Below are positions 23,201-35,560 of a stretch of DNA of 64,000 nt, piece by piece (position 1 is the stretch's first letter; every line of letters starts with the position of its first letter). This DNA comes from Brasenia schreberi (Eukaryota; Streptophyta; Magnoliopsida; Nymphaeales; Cabombaceae), in contig JAYKKT010000073.1 in NCBI GenBank assembly GCA_036023115.1, positions 14,977,001 to 15,041,000 of the forward strand, given 5' to 3'. The translations under genes were made by a program, and so were the position numbers. A model generated the notes under the pieces. That model did no database searches. It saw only the letters and a program-made list of their open reading frames with translations, and was not told the DNA's origin.

Positions 23201-26200
23201 ATTCTCAAATGCCACTTATGCCCACCTAGATCTGATGATACGGTCGTCGCACGGAATGCCCATGCACAGCATAGGTGAGGACAAAAGGTAGAAAATAGGA
23301 TTTCCTACTCCCCACGAGAATCCAGTATATTAAATGCCAACGCACATGCACGCAATTGTTCGTCCAGGGAAAAATAAAGAAGCAATTTGGAAGATGTAGT
23401 AAATATAAATTTGTAATTACATGATTAAATTTTTACAATTTATATGTTTTTGTTATATATTTTAAATGCCCTAGCGATCTACTTGTTGGCCTCATCGAAA
23501 TATTGGATAATAGACATGTTACTGATCACAACAGTATATAAATAAATTAGGTGCAACATTTATATAAAGGTTATCATGAGGTGAAGCATTGATTGAACTT
23601 ACATGTGGACCATCTCTGCTACCGCATCAGGGTCCTTCGCCACGGGATTAATCACAGTTCTGCATAAATAATCAATCATTAAAAGAAAAGCCAGAATAGC
23701 AAATCGGATAATAACTGGTAATTCTTAATTAAGATTGGGGCACGCACAAAAGCATGCAACCGAATCGAATGACCCTACACTGGGGAAGAAAGTCAAAAGA
23801 GAGGAAAATGCAACTAACATGTTACTTCTGATCTTTTGCAGTCTCTCTCTTTCCGCTTCATGCTCCTCTACACTGAGCCCTCTGAGAAGAAAACCCAACA
23901 AAAAAAAGAGAAAAGAGTAAGAGGAATTGTCTATTAGGATTCAAGTATTTGTATCACAAGGAGCCACAGATCCCCTGGCTAAGGGGTCAACTGGAAAAAA
24001 CCATAAAGATGAATGTCACAAGTTCGAAGCCCAGGGTATCTATGACAGTCGTCTGCTTTACACAAGCTTGCTCATAAGAAAACCCGGATTTAATCGTTCA
24101 CTAAGACAGCTTATGAATGAGGGCTGAAGGCATTCTTCTTTACAACGATAGACAGATAGAGTACGCTTTTTGACACCAAAAAGGTCAGATTCCTTCCAAC
24201 ATTTTCATAACTTTACCATGGTCAATTCGAAAAAGAAACAAAGGTGAAAGGAGGCAGGAATGACGAGGAAACCGCCGAACCTAATGAATCAATCGACCGA
24301 TGGGTACGTTGTTCATAATCTTCTCAAACGAACCGTCTGGTGTACGGCTAGGATGTGTTAACCGCTCAGATTGCATTTTTTCGGATGGCCACGATGAGCT
24401 GAACTTTTGACCGTTTACGTACGTATGTTGGTTGCGCCAACCTTTTGCCGTCTTGGCTCAAAGGGTCGTCGGTGCTTTTCCGTCTTTCAGCTAGGAAGTT
24501 CCATACACAAAGAGGAGGAGCAGACAAAATCTGCAAACCTCGCCGTTAAATTGAAACTAAAACAAATGGTTCATTCCGCCTTCTCGAGTCGTTACGGGTA
24601 AAGGGGGGTCTCGTTAACCGTAAAGAATGTACCACCGCTGACAAGAAAAGCCGCATGCCTGGGGGAAGCCGGGGGACGTCTTGCCAATCTCCGCCCGTGT
24701 AAAATTGCGGTACGATCAAACGTAAGCTACAACACGAAAACCGGATATATACCTTACCCTGAAAGTATCTGCTTCCTCTCACCGAAAGTAACACGTAAAG
24801 AAAATAGCACACGGATTGACCTGTTTTTGACACAAACACGAAACGACACAAACTGACTACGACCCTAGGAGAAGTGCTGGCAATGGAACACCATGTCATG
24901 GAAAACCAACGAGGACATGAACCCATAGTACGAGTTCACATCTATCCCAAGAAATCGAGTAATGTTCACTTGACTTGTTCTTGATACACAAACACAACCT
25001 GAAACACGAATTCACCACCTCTAGTTGCACGGACTACTGTTGCGATGGTTAGAATTTTCTTTCCTATGAGAAGAAACTGTCCATGCGGTGAATTGCAAAG
25101 ACATCATCCTGCCTTTTGTGCCCATAACATAAAACTAGGACATACCGGGTCCGCTGTTCGGGCACCAAATTGCTTGAATTTCACTAAGCATTGTCTCTGG
25201 CAAGGTCCAAAGTTTGACCTAGATCTTTCGTGTAGACGAACCGAGGGGGCAAGATCGACCGACCTTTGGTTTGTATGAATCGTATGAAGCAGCGGCTATG
25301 CTTTATTGAAAAAGTAAGCCCCATTGGATGACTACCACTCTTTTGTTCACAATGATTCTTATCATACTTAATTCCTGATTTACTATGCGTGGAGTATATA
25401 TATATATATATATACGCATTAATTATGAGGTAAAAAGCGCATCCACTGAAATAGCTGACTGGCTCTTTTGGCATGAATGAATGTATGGAAAGATGTCAAC
25501 TGCATGTGAGAGAGTTCAAAAAGTACGCATTGCTTCCCTTGTTTACCCTGTTCACTGCAGTAAAGCATCTTTTGTATAGTTCTCATTGGAACAGTGAAGT
25601 GAACACCAAAGCTTAGAGGTACAGAGGAATCATGTAAGCTGTCGACCGGTGAAGATAAAGAATAAAAGGTCAATCTAAGAAAATGATAAGTCCACCCACT
25701 TTTTGTCCATCTATCTTCCTCAAGCCATATTTTACCTCGATGAACTATAAACCGAGCTAAAAGTATGAAACTATATCCTTTTACAATATGTGGTTGAAGT
25801 TATGACTATTGATTTCCAATTTATGGAACCACAGCAAAACGATTCGGGTACCAATATAAAAGAAAATATCTGTATTCGTTTGGCAATTCTAAGTTAATTG
25901 AAACTGAAACCGAAGAGAAGAGAAGAGAAGAGAGTGCGCATTCATCACATTCCTGTGCAATAGACAGTAGAAGGAGATCTATCACAAAACTCTGCTACTT
26001 TTCCAATTGATCATTGTCCGTACCGTCAGATTCCCATAAGGAGGGCTAGGAACCAAGCTAAATTCTTCTAAATCATTCAGATCACCAGTAAAACAGTGAA
26101 TCAGATCTCTTAATACCCTTAAATTCCTTCAACATCACTCATACCTCCACTAAAATCTGATCCTCTACTCCAAATCATGCAAGCTACACGCTCAAGAAAA

Positions 26201-26494
26201 CCGATCAAACACCTATAGAACACAACCAAGATCGCGCACCTTAAACCCCTAAATTCCGATAGCGTCACTCATCTCCCGACCAATAACCGATCCTCTAATC
26301 CAAATCACGGACGTCTACAAGCCAGAGGTCATGTAGAGCCTGTCAAACATCTAGTGAAAGAAGAACGTCGATTGAACTACAATGTACCTCAGATCTGTCT
26401 CCTCTCTGCTGCCGCGGACTCTAGTGATGCTTCCCATCGCCATGGTCATCACCAATAATGTCATGATCGCTATATTTCTGCACTGAACCGCCAT
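17239..26494 (-). CDS. Pectate lyase 1 (polysaccharide lyase family 1), six exons
   Basis: Exons on the minus strand: 26494-26388, 23659-23603, 20674-20032, 19782-19679, 19234-19096 and 17460-17239. All junctions are GT-AG and phases match, giving 423 residues. Exon 1 encodes a hydrophobic signal peptide ([20 protein letters not shown]), so the enzyme is probably secreted. Exon 2 carries [14 protein letters not shown]. Exon 3 has the family blocks [40 protein letters not shown] and [20 protein letters not shown]. Exons 4-6 carry [20 protein letters not shown] (with the RMPR Arg region) and RWGAMC at the end. The enzyme cleaves de-esterified homogalacturonan by Ca2+-dependent beta-elimination. 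No broken codon was found. Introns 1 and 2 are 2.7 and 2.9 kb. The paralogue at 40631 lacks the intron between exons 2 and 3. Confidence 0.92.
17461..19095. other. Last intron of pectate lyase 1, with an unrecognised exon-like segment
   Basis: The intron includes a plus-strand frame at 17968-18264 of balanced composition ([39 protein letters not shown]). I do not recognise it. It stands out from the AT-rich surroundings and may be a captured gene fragment. Downstream, 18380-18640 holds GACATGAACACAAAAT-like dispersed repeat text. Confidence 0.4.
20675..23602. other. Intron 2 of pectate lyase 1
   Basis: A 2.9-kb intron without recognised coding sequence. It carries diverged copies of an unidentified dispersed repeat (about 22290-22840) and a B-box-like segment near 21900-22030 on the minus strand. 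Confidence 0.55.
23660..26387. other. Intron 1 of pectate lyase 1
   Basis: A 2.7-kb intron. It contains a possible skipped exon at about 23881-23828 (minus; polypyrimidine plus TTCTTCTCAG, then frame [17 protein letters not shown]). The 5' phase fits exon 1, but no donor that keeps the frame into exon 2 was found. A short (AT)n lies at 25395-25414. Confidence 0.5.
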
Positions 26495-26584
26495 GGATTC
26501 GTTGCCTTCACTTGAAGAAGAAGGAGGGAGAAGGAAAACTGAAAAGAGCTACACAGTCAAAAAATGAACTAACTGACACGAGCT

Positions 26585-26590
26585 TTTATA
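26585..26590 (-). promoter_or_regulatory. TATA box of pectate lyase 1
   Basis: On the minus strand the sequence reads CTATAAAAGCTC, about 91 bases upstream of the ATG at 26494. This is a typical plant TATA position for a short 5' leader. Confidence 0.6.
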
Positions 26591-26708
26591 GATAGCAATC
26601 TCGACCCCACAACCAGCCTCTAATCACGGGTTAACCCTACCTACTGGGCCGCAGTTTTGAGTCCTAACCATGGTTAGTGGGTTGGGGAATTTTAACGGGA
26701 AAAGGACA

Positions 26709-26724
26709 CCCCCCCCCCCCCCCC
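26709..26724. repeat. Homopolymer C tract
   Basis: Sixteen consecutive cytosines, upstream of the pectate lyase 1 promoter. The exact length is assembly-sensitive. Confidence 0.9.
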
Positions 26725-26900
26725 AACCGCTAGCGACAGACTCCGTTAGCGCTCTCGCCATTACCGACGCCGTCAAGCTCTGAGTTGGAATCCCCGTCGG
26801 CCAATGACGTGACGCACTACCACGAAACTCTTCGTCTTATTAGACGGTGGTCATGGAGCCCACCCCGACTGACGTGGACCTATCCGTTTCCTGACCAACT

Positions 26901-26903
<3 letters not shown>

Positions 26904-26956
<53 letters not shown>
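26904..26956. repeat. (AT)n microsatellite
   Basis: A pure AT dinucleotide array of about 53 bases. Confidence 0.95.
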
Positions 26957-26964
<8 letters not shown>

Positions 26965-28643
26965 TCTTTTGGAAAATATACAAGAACTTCTACTTTAATG
27001 CCTGAAAGGGCCACGGAAATCTGTGGTCGTGTCCCCCTCAAGGTCGTAATAGAGGTTTTGAATGAAAGAAACGAACATGACCTGAAACACGAAATAATTC
27101 GCAATATGACACTCGACAAAAGAACCTGGTCTTTGTTAATGAACAAGCTGCTCGAGCTATGAAAGCTGTTTGGTTCAAAGAAGATTAACTCAAGAACACT
27201 TTAAGTTAATGAAGAAGCCATGAAAGCTGTTTGGTTCATGCGGCTCGTTTGCCGAGCAAATATTGGTCCGGAACCAAACCCGCCATCCGATCACATCTTA
27301 TCATCCCAAACACTCAGCTACAGAGATCAATGTTGAGATTAGATTCCCCAACAACACAAAAAACCGACACGAACAGGACCCTAAAAGTTCATTTTCGTGT
27401 CCACCCAAAACAAGCAGGAAAACTGTTGGTACTTGGGTTGACCGGTTTTGGCGTATAAGGCATGACCTAAACACAACATGAAAAAAAAAAATTTGCCGCT
27501 CCTACTGAAAATTCTGAAAATCAAAGCCATTAAAAGACGAGTGAACTCATCCTTGGACCTGGTTGATTCACTTTTGGGTTCTTTTCTTGGGTCCACACAA
27601 GAATGCTTTTTGGTGATTGAGGGCGATCTTGATAAAATCGTTTCATGAAATGAATCGTCTTTCGAAAGGTTCCGAGAATATCGACTACACTTAATCAAAG
27701 TAAATGAGAAACCAATCGGAGTATCAAATCAAAATTCAGAACAAGGACCTGAAAAAATTGGTCCTGTTTGGGTGGACTTTAGAGACACGGACGGAGATAA
27801 ACTAAACACGAAAGTAATGGCACTTTCCCATACAGAAAGAGAAAAGCAGGTGCCAAACACGACAGTGAACCTGTCAAATGAATCGGGAAATTGTGGATTT
27901 GATCCGAATGGATCGGTTCATACGGTTCGAGTCCAGCGACACTGATTGGGTAGTGGTGGTGTTGGTCCTTGCCCACCCCTCCGCCGGCAGCAGCTCATGT
28001 GATGTGCTGCAACAGGAGTGGAATGAATTGAGATAAGGAGTGCATTGAATCAAGCATTGCCATCGCAAGCATTTATCTGCAACGCAATGGTGGGGCCATG
28101 CATGAAACTGTGGTCTATGGTAGTGACACTAGCGCCTGCGGCGGATCTAGAAATTCTTTTTGGAACCTGTTTGTACCGTGGAAGTTTAAGGAACACGTTG
28201 TCATCTAACTTGTGCCCTTAACTTTGTGGATTAACTCACAAAGAATGGCTAGTTCCGTGTCATCTTATTTGCAATTTCGGATTCGTTTCAACCTACTATT
28301 ATTGTTGGAATATGGGTTTATTGGTTCTGGTAACACAAATACTAGTTCTGCTCTGGAATTCTACGTCAAAAACAGGTCTTTGGCCTGTTTGATACAAGGA
28401 CCCAGCACAGTCGTACAGGTTGGGGTGTTCACTTTTCGGTTTGGTTTGGTTCCAGCTTCAATCTCGAACCAAACCACTATTTGCGGTTCTAAGTTTTAGA
28501 GAACTAAACCAAACCAAACAGTTTGACTAAATACTGAGTATTGTATCATCATATTGTTTGGATCTATGGTCTTAATTTAATATCTATATGTGTTATAAAA
28601 GTTATATTTATATATATATATATAAAGTTTATACGCTTATGTA
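26957..28643. other. Intergenic, repeat remnants only
   Basis: No gene. The phrase ATGAAAGCTGTTTGGTTCA occurs at about 27160 and again at about 27222, a short local duplication. Text rich in ACACGAA/ACCTGAAACAC around 27060 and 27330-27500 belongs to an unidentified dispersed repeat seen elsewhere in the window. Confidence 0.45.
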
Positions 28644-28749
28644 CATATAAATCTTGATAAGCTTATAAATTTATCTACATACAAGTTTTATAACCTCATA
28701 TAAATCTTGATAAGCTTATACATTTATCTACATACAAGTTTTATAACCT
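28644..28749. repeat. 53-bp tandem duplication
   Basis: Units 28644-28696 and 28697-28749 (CATATAAATCTTGATAAGC...) differ by a single base. Confidence 0.9.
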
Positions 28750-29786
28750 CATATATATATGTAACAGTTTAGTTCAGTTCTTATGATTTGGTTCCAACAT
28801 TGCAATCATGAACCGAACCAAACAGTTTGACATCTAAAACCGAATCAATCCCAGCAGCTCCTTGAACAACCCTACGTACTGGGACTGCAGTCCCATGTCC
28901 ATGCATTAATTAAACATGAGTTGACTCATCGTGTTACACAGCCCTGCTTTCGACCACAAAACGGGGCTCATCTAATGCTTTTAATTAAACTGCCCCCATA
29001 GGACATGTTCCATTTGTGGTTCAATGAGCTTGCAATCATGGTTCTAAGGAACCATAATTTGTCTTTGATTCATGAGTTATACTGATGCTTGAGTTTTTAT
29101 GGGAAACAAAGTAGCAACACGAAAAGTAAGGGGGTTCTTTTGGTTTTCGTGTGAAACATTTAGGTTCACTTACTATGGTCCACCTCCCTCTTGGTGTAAA
29201 AGTTTTTAACTCAAATTCGACCTCTAGTTTCATGTAAGTAACAGATTTCACTTAAAACTACGGTTACCAAAAATCAAGATTTAATTTCTTTGAAACCTTA
29301 TGCCAAACACACCCTGAAAATTAAGTATATATTTTTGTGTTTTTCAAATTCTGAATGTGTGCAGATCCACTTAGCTCATTATAGATGAGCTACACTCATG
29401 TGCGCCAATGGCAGATCTGTTGAAGACCCACCACAGCAAGAATATCGTATTGAACTCTAGTTGAGTCTGTTTCGTAACAGAAAGTGCTTGAAATGAAGAC
29501 TTTGATGTAGAACTTGTTTTTCCAAATAAGTATAGCAACAGAGCATCATCAATTCTCTTATGTGATGTATAATGAACACCACCTTAAGATCGGTTGTTCT
29601 TGATGTTACAGTCACTAAGGGCAGTAACTCAAGACTTGAATCTGTTAGCTAAGTCTCCAAAATTTTTTGCAGAAGTTTGTATTTGGATGAAACTGAAATC
29701 TGCAACGATTCTGTCCACAGTAATGGATTATGAAGAATATGCGCAAGAACTCTCAGGCGTGACGAAACACTTCTTTTAAGATGATT
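28750..29786. other. Intergenic, nothing recognised
   Basis: It contains AACCGAACC / GGTTCGGTT-type repeat text (28770-28860) that also occurs near 38060-38200. No gene was recognised. Confidence 0.45.
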
Positions 29787-29969
29787 TCGCTGCCACTGGA
29801 AACAGAAGACCAGGTACAAGCGGATGTTGAAGAAATTCCTTCAGTATACAATGGAGCTACAACCGCTTGGCCTTGTGTCGCTACCACTGGAAACAGAGGA
29901 CCAGGTACAAGCGGATGTTGAAGAAATTCCTTTCAGTATACAATGGAGCTACAACTGCTTGGCCTTGTG
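29787..29969. repeat. 91/92-bp tandem duplication
   Basis: Units 29787-29877 and 29878-29969 are almost identical, with three substitutions and one inserted T. No long frame crosses them. Confidence 0.92.
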
Positions 29970-30883
29970 CGAACACTAGACTTTCGGCAAAGCAGAGATG
30001 CTCTTAGACAACTGAGCAGTATTGTGCCTCTTAGAAGAAGTGCTGTGACTCTTTACGTCACCTTAGCAGACATTGAAGTCTCTTCGTAAACTGTTGAAAG
30101 ACCAACGTTGAAAACCAACTGAACAGTTGCGTCTTTCACAGCTATTTCACTAGAGCTAAAAAGAAGCCCCTTTATGTTCAGTATAAGACGCCTTGGTCAT
30201 TACTCACGGCCCCAATGCGCCATTAAAATCTCACTAGATGCATGCCACTCCACATTGATCGTTGGTAAACGCTTTGGGAGAAAGAAACGACGAACTAAAG
30301 CATCTGAAAGTCGTATCTTGCAAGTATAATTTACAAGGCTTTCGGTGACATCCCTTTCACGTACACAGATTCATGTCTCTTATCGCCCTAAAAATCCAAG
30401 TCCATCTTGTATTTTGGATTTATCACAAACTTGGTTCCATGTGTTTCATCCACTCCACTATTGGGCAGATACAGGATAAGCAAGGACTTGCATTTAACTT
30501 AATTGCACGTGATCGGAAGCTAGATAGATGGTCAAGCGTGCTTCGTTCATCTGTTAGTTTTATATGCGTATTGTTTTTCCCTGTATAATCGTTCGTTCAT
30601 CTTACATGGTTCCATGCCACCTTCCTTCGTCATTTTATACTGTTCTTTCACTTTTCAAAATAATTTTTGACTACTGTCACAACCACTAAGATTATTTAAT
30701 ATATATAAGTGATTTTTTTATTATTTAGGTTTTCCAGATAATTTCAGTAATGATTATAGTAGTTTTGATCAGTAAAATGTTGTTTTAAAAAGTAGAATAA
30801 TAAAAAAAGATAATATGACAATGTTAAATAAGGATTATATACTGCTACATAGAACTATTCCGGTTTCCCTCTCTTTCTACACA
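29970..30883. other. Intergenic, nothing recognised
   Basis: No convincing frame, RNA gene or repeat is visible. Confidence 0.5.
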
Positions 30884-31010
30884 TATATATATATATACAG
30901 AAAGAGAGAGCAAATTCATGTACAAAAGCCTAAATCCACTTAAATATTTTTTTTGTTCAATACATAAAAAATAGTAGAGATCTGAATTTAAATGTTAAGG
31001 ATAAAAGTAA
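30884..31010 (-). mobile_element. Dispersed element with microsatellite, copy 2
   Basis: On the minus strand, ATATTTAAGTGGATTTAGG leads into CTCTCTCTTTCTG and then (TA)n. This matches the core-CT-AT arrangement of copies near 0.8, 36.9, 48.6 and 63.1 kb, but the arrays are short (about 15 bases of AT at 30884-30899). Confidence 0.45.
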
Positions 31011-31137
31011 AATAATATTTTTTTTCTAAATTTTATTTTTTTATCATTAATCATACCAATCAAACGATTGGACATGACTGAGTGTACTTATATACCAACC
31101 TTTCTCTCTCTCTCTCTTTTCATATATATATATATTA

Positions 31138-31850
31138 GTTTAATTGAAAGGGTTTTGGAGATAATGGGATGTGTCCCATCATCCACTTTCTTTTCGAATG
31201 AAAACACCCGGAACCCTTTGGTCGAGGTTCCCCCGGCCAACACAGGCCCACCACCAGGTCATCCCAACGGGGCCCCGTTATCCGAATCTGGGATAGGCTT
31301 TTTGGTGCGCTAGTTGACATCCATGTGGCTCTGTCCACAGACACGTTCCCTACTTCACTGCTCGCTTGCATGTGAGAGTTCGTCACGTGACAGCGACACG
31401 TGCCGACCATGCATGTGGGAGCACATGCTCTCGCTCCGGCTTTGCCCTCTTTGACCAGGTGCATTGACCATTTGACTGGGCTCGACGTGGCGAGCTTCGG
31501 ATCGCCTAAGAGTCAAGACCTAAAGTGCCCCTTTGACCGTCCATATCGGGTCAAACTAGACCCGGGCCTGTGCTCATGGTTTTCCTTTTCTTTTTCATTA
31601 TTGCACTCACTTTTAGTCAATAAAATGAGGCTGGTCCCTTGGCTGCAGTCGTGTTCCTCTGCTCATGCTTTCCCTTCTGTTGTATTCATTGTGAGATCGA
31701 GTTCGTGTCAAGTGTTATAGTGTCGACGATTTTTTGGGGGCTCTTGTCTTCGTGTCAAGATAGGTCAAATCGAATGCTGATCATTACGCATGTCAACGAT
31801 TTGAAATCTAATGGCCTTATGCCATGTTCAGAGTAAAATGCTAAAAGTCC
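31138..31850. other. Intergenic, GC-richer island without recognised gene
   Basis: 31190-31560 is GC-richer than its surroundings and has short open frames on both strands, none with a recognisable domain. It could be a decayed gene or promoter fragment. Confidence 0.35.
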
Positions 31851-32521
31851 TTGAGATGTTTATTTATTAGATATATCAATTTTATCACAAAGACCATGGA
31901 CTCATACATAGCATGAATGTTGAATTTCTATAAGATAGTAAGAATAACATCCTTGAAAATAAAAATGAGTATGTTGATGATCTAGTAGATCTAGATCAAT
32001 CATCATTTGAACCTATATATAATATTTTTGTACAAACCAAAACTTTAAGTGAACATAAAAAACCTAGGATCACATATATTCTTATATAAATCAAAACTTT
32101 AAGTGGACATAAAAGACCTAATGTCACACAATTCTAATTAAAGAATTATCACACTTACCTTATAGAAGAAGTGTGCAATTTAGTGGATTTAGATGAGCTC
32201 ACTAGTAACTTAACGTATCGTGAGGCTATTGACTCATCTAAATTAGTAGACTGATAAAAAGTCATGGATGAGAAAATTAAATCTATTGAAAAAAAACTAA
32301 GTCTGAGAATTTGTTGATTTACTTAAAGCAAGGAAAACCATAGACTATAAATGAGTTCTGAAAAAGAAATATAAAGTCGATGGGATAATCGAAAAGTTTA
32401 AAGCGAGGTTGGTTGCAAAAGGTTTTTCGTGAAAAGAGGAGATAAATTATGTTGAGAAATATTCTCCTGTTGCAAAATTTGCATCCATAAGGATAATCCT
32501 GAAAATATCAGTATATCATGA
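31851..32521 (+). pseudogene. Ty1/copia fragment, duplicate of 33926-34595
   Basis: About 670 bp repeat the segment at 33926-34595 at high identity. They cover the linker between integrase and reverse transcriptase and the first RT block (readable as KYKVDGIIEKFKARLVAKGF with stops). This copy lies outside the element order, before the integrase part. Confidence 0.8.
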
Positions 32522-33020
32522 TCCTTATAATAAACCAATATCTCTTATAACCTTTGGGATATCTAATAAAAATGCATTTAAAGAAACTAATATCTAGTTT
32601 ATCCTTAGACTTATCAAGAGTTTTAACATGTGGTATAGATTCACACCTCTTGAGATGACCCATGTATGGTTTTCTTTCAAACTATATCTCATTTGGTTTA
32701 GGCAATAAAACCTTATACGGTACTTTATTCATTATTTATATAGTTGTAGTCGTTGCGTCTCTCAAAATACCCTAAGAAGAGAAATATCAATTAATATGGA
32801 TCTAATCATATTTAAGAAGGTCATGTTATATATCTCTACTATATTATTTTGTTGAGGTGTTTGGAAATACAAAAGTCTTTATAATATTTCAAAAATTCTT
32901 TAGAGGTGTATTCACCACATCTATTAAACCTTAAGACTTTGATTGTCTACCCTAATTAATTTTCAACTTCTTGCTTGTATTCTTTAAATATTTGAAGTAC
33001 CTTTAATTTTCAACTACAAG
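32522..33020 (-). pseudogene. Ty1/copia integrase fragment in inverted orientation
   Basis: Read on the minus strand, broken frames show copia integrase text (EYTSKEFLKYYKD; later a KCIFIGYP-like region). It is opposite in orientation to the copia segments on both sides, so it is an inversion or a nested second element. Confidence 0.65.
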
Positions 33021-33147
33021 GTGTAATTTGGTGTCGGTCCCTACCTTTGTTAAGAAGGGTTTTGAAGTCAAGTTTGTCCCTAGCAAGGTAACCTTAGAGA
33101 AGCATAAAATAATAGCCTTTTGAGGATTGTTCAATGATGAAAAATGA

Positions 33148-35560
33148 TTGTTTAAGCTAAAAATAAATGAAAGAGAAGGATATTATGCTTATATCGATTG
33201 CACCTTTAATGTTGATGTGAATGTGTCACATAAATGCATTGGGCATATAAATATGAAAAAGTTTAGGAAATTATCTGACTTTGACTTATTGTCAAGATTT
33301 CAAGAAAATACTTTTGGTAAATGTGAAGCTTGTATACAAGAAAAATGACAAGAAAAACATTTCTCAAGTAACTAACAAGGGCAGCAACCCTATTGAAAAT
33401 GATTCACACTGATTTATTTAGACTTTTTAGGATAAGATTTCATCATGATAAGATATATTTCATAATCTTTATCGATGATTACTGAGATATATATCTCTTA
33501 ACACATAAATTTGAGGCACTTGAAGCATTTAAATAATATAAGTAGAAAGTTGAAAACCAATTAGGGCATACAATTAAAGTTCTGAGATCATATAGAGGTG
33601 ATGAGTATACATCTTCAGAATTTTTAGAATACTGCAAATTGCAAAGCAAAATACAATACCCAAGACACATTAATAGAATGATATAACATAAAAGTATAAC
33701 ATGACCTTACTGAATATAACAATATCTATGTTAATAGATGCTTCTCTACCAAGAGTATTTTAGGAAGAAACAATAAATACATCTATGTATATTCTAAATA
33801 GAGTACCATGTAAAGTTATATTATCTACACCATGTGAGATATGGTTAGAAAGAAAACTCAACCTATGGTCTATCGCTCATGTGAAGATCATTGACGAGTC
33901 TAGAGATAAGCTAGATAAAAAGTTCTTGAGATATTTATTTATTAGATATATCAATTTTATCACAAAGACCATGGACTCATATAGAGCATGGATGTTGAAT
34001 TTCTATAAGATAGTAAGAATAACATCATTGAAAATGAAAATGAGTATGTTGATGATCTAGTAGATCTAGATCAATCATCATTTGAACCCATATATAATAT
34101 TTTTGTACAAACCAAAACTTTCAGTAAACATAAAAAACCTAGGATCACATATATTTTTATATAAATCAAAACTTTAAGTGGACATAAAAGACCTAATGTC
34201 ACACAATTCTAATTAAAGAATTATCACACTTACCTTATAGAAGAAGTGTGCAATTTGGTGGATTTATATGAGCTCACTAGTAACTTAACGTATTGTAAGG
34301 CTATTGACTTATCTAAATTAGTAGACTGGTAAAAATGATGGATGAGAAAATTAAATCTATTGAAAAAAAACCAGTTTGGGAATTTGTTGATTTGCCTAAA
34401 GGAAGGAAAGTCATAGACTATAAATGAGTTCTGAAAAAGAAATATAAAGTCGATGGGATAATTGAAAAGTTTAAAGCGAGATTGGTTGCAAAAGGTTTTT
34501 CGTGAAAAGAGGGGATAGATTATGTTGATATATATTCCCCTGTTGCAAAATTTGCATCCATAAGGATAATCCTGAAAATATCAGTATATTATGATTTAAA
34601 TTTACATTAGTTAAATGTAAAGATTGCTTTTTTAAATAAAGATTTTGATGAAATCATATATATGCAACAACCTGAATGATACAGAATTAAAGGCCAAGAA
34701 AATAAAGTATATAGGTTGAAAAAATCTCTATATGACATTAAACAATCTCCTCGCCAATGATATTTAACTTTTCAAAATATCATTCTTGAAGTTGGGTTTA
34801 TGGCTATTCAACTCTACCACTGTGTATATGTTTGGAATAGTAGGAGACTTTGTCATCTTATCTTTATATATAGATGATATATTGTTGATTGTGAATGACA
34901 ATGAGATGATTGTCGAAATCAAGTCATGGTTAAACTCAAGGTTTGAAATAAAGGATATGGGAGAAGCATCCTATGGTTGATTAAGTAAGGTTCATTGTCC
35001 CGGTGAGGATAAGCTTAATGTTCCTTATGTACAAGTTATTGGTAGCTTGATATATGATATGTTATGTATAAAATCTTATATCAGCTTCGTTATTGGTTTT
35101 ATGAGTATATATCAAGGTAATCATGGTTGACAACATTGAATAGCTGCGAAAATGATCATAAGATATCTTAAAAAAATAAAATACTTGAAATTGTGTTTTC
35201 AATAAGATGAACTGAAAGTGATAGGAAGAGCAAAGATGACAACAAATCAACATCGGAACAAATATTCTTATCTTGAGGTGGAGTGGTTTCTTGGGCTTTG
35301 AAGAAACAGGGTTGTATAGCATTGCATACACGGGAGGTTGAGTATGTTGCTTGTTGTATGGTTGCAACTAGTGTCGTTTGGATAAACCACTTCATACGTG
35401 ATTTGAAGCTGGATATAGCCAACGAGTTGGTTGTCATTTATTGTGACAACAATACAACAATTACTCTGATTAAGAGTGGGTTGATAACTCCAAAGCAAGC
35501 ATACAATAGTTAAATACCACTATGTTCATGATATTGTTATAAGAAAGGAAATATTCATCT
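33148..35560 (+). pseudogene. Ty1/copia retrotransposon pol, degenerate
   Basis: In order: GAG-pre-integrase (HKCIGHINMKKFRKLSDFDLL, with CEACIQEK, 33148-33348), integrase core (IHTDLFRLF, VLRSYRGDEYTSSEF, 33390-33700), INT-RT linker, reverse transcriptase (34600-34980, LKKSLYDIKQSPRQ), and RNase H (35270-35520, GVVSWALKKQGCIALHTREV, CDNNTTITLIK). The order INT before RT defines Ty1/copia. Stops and frameshifts occur throughout. No LTRs were identified. Confidence 0.85.
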
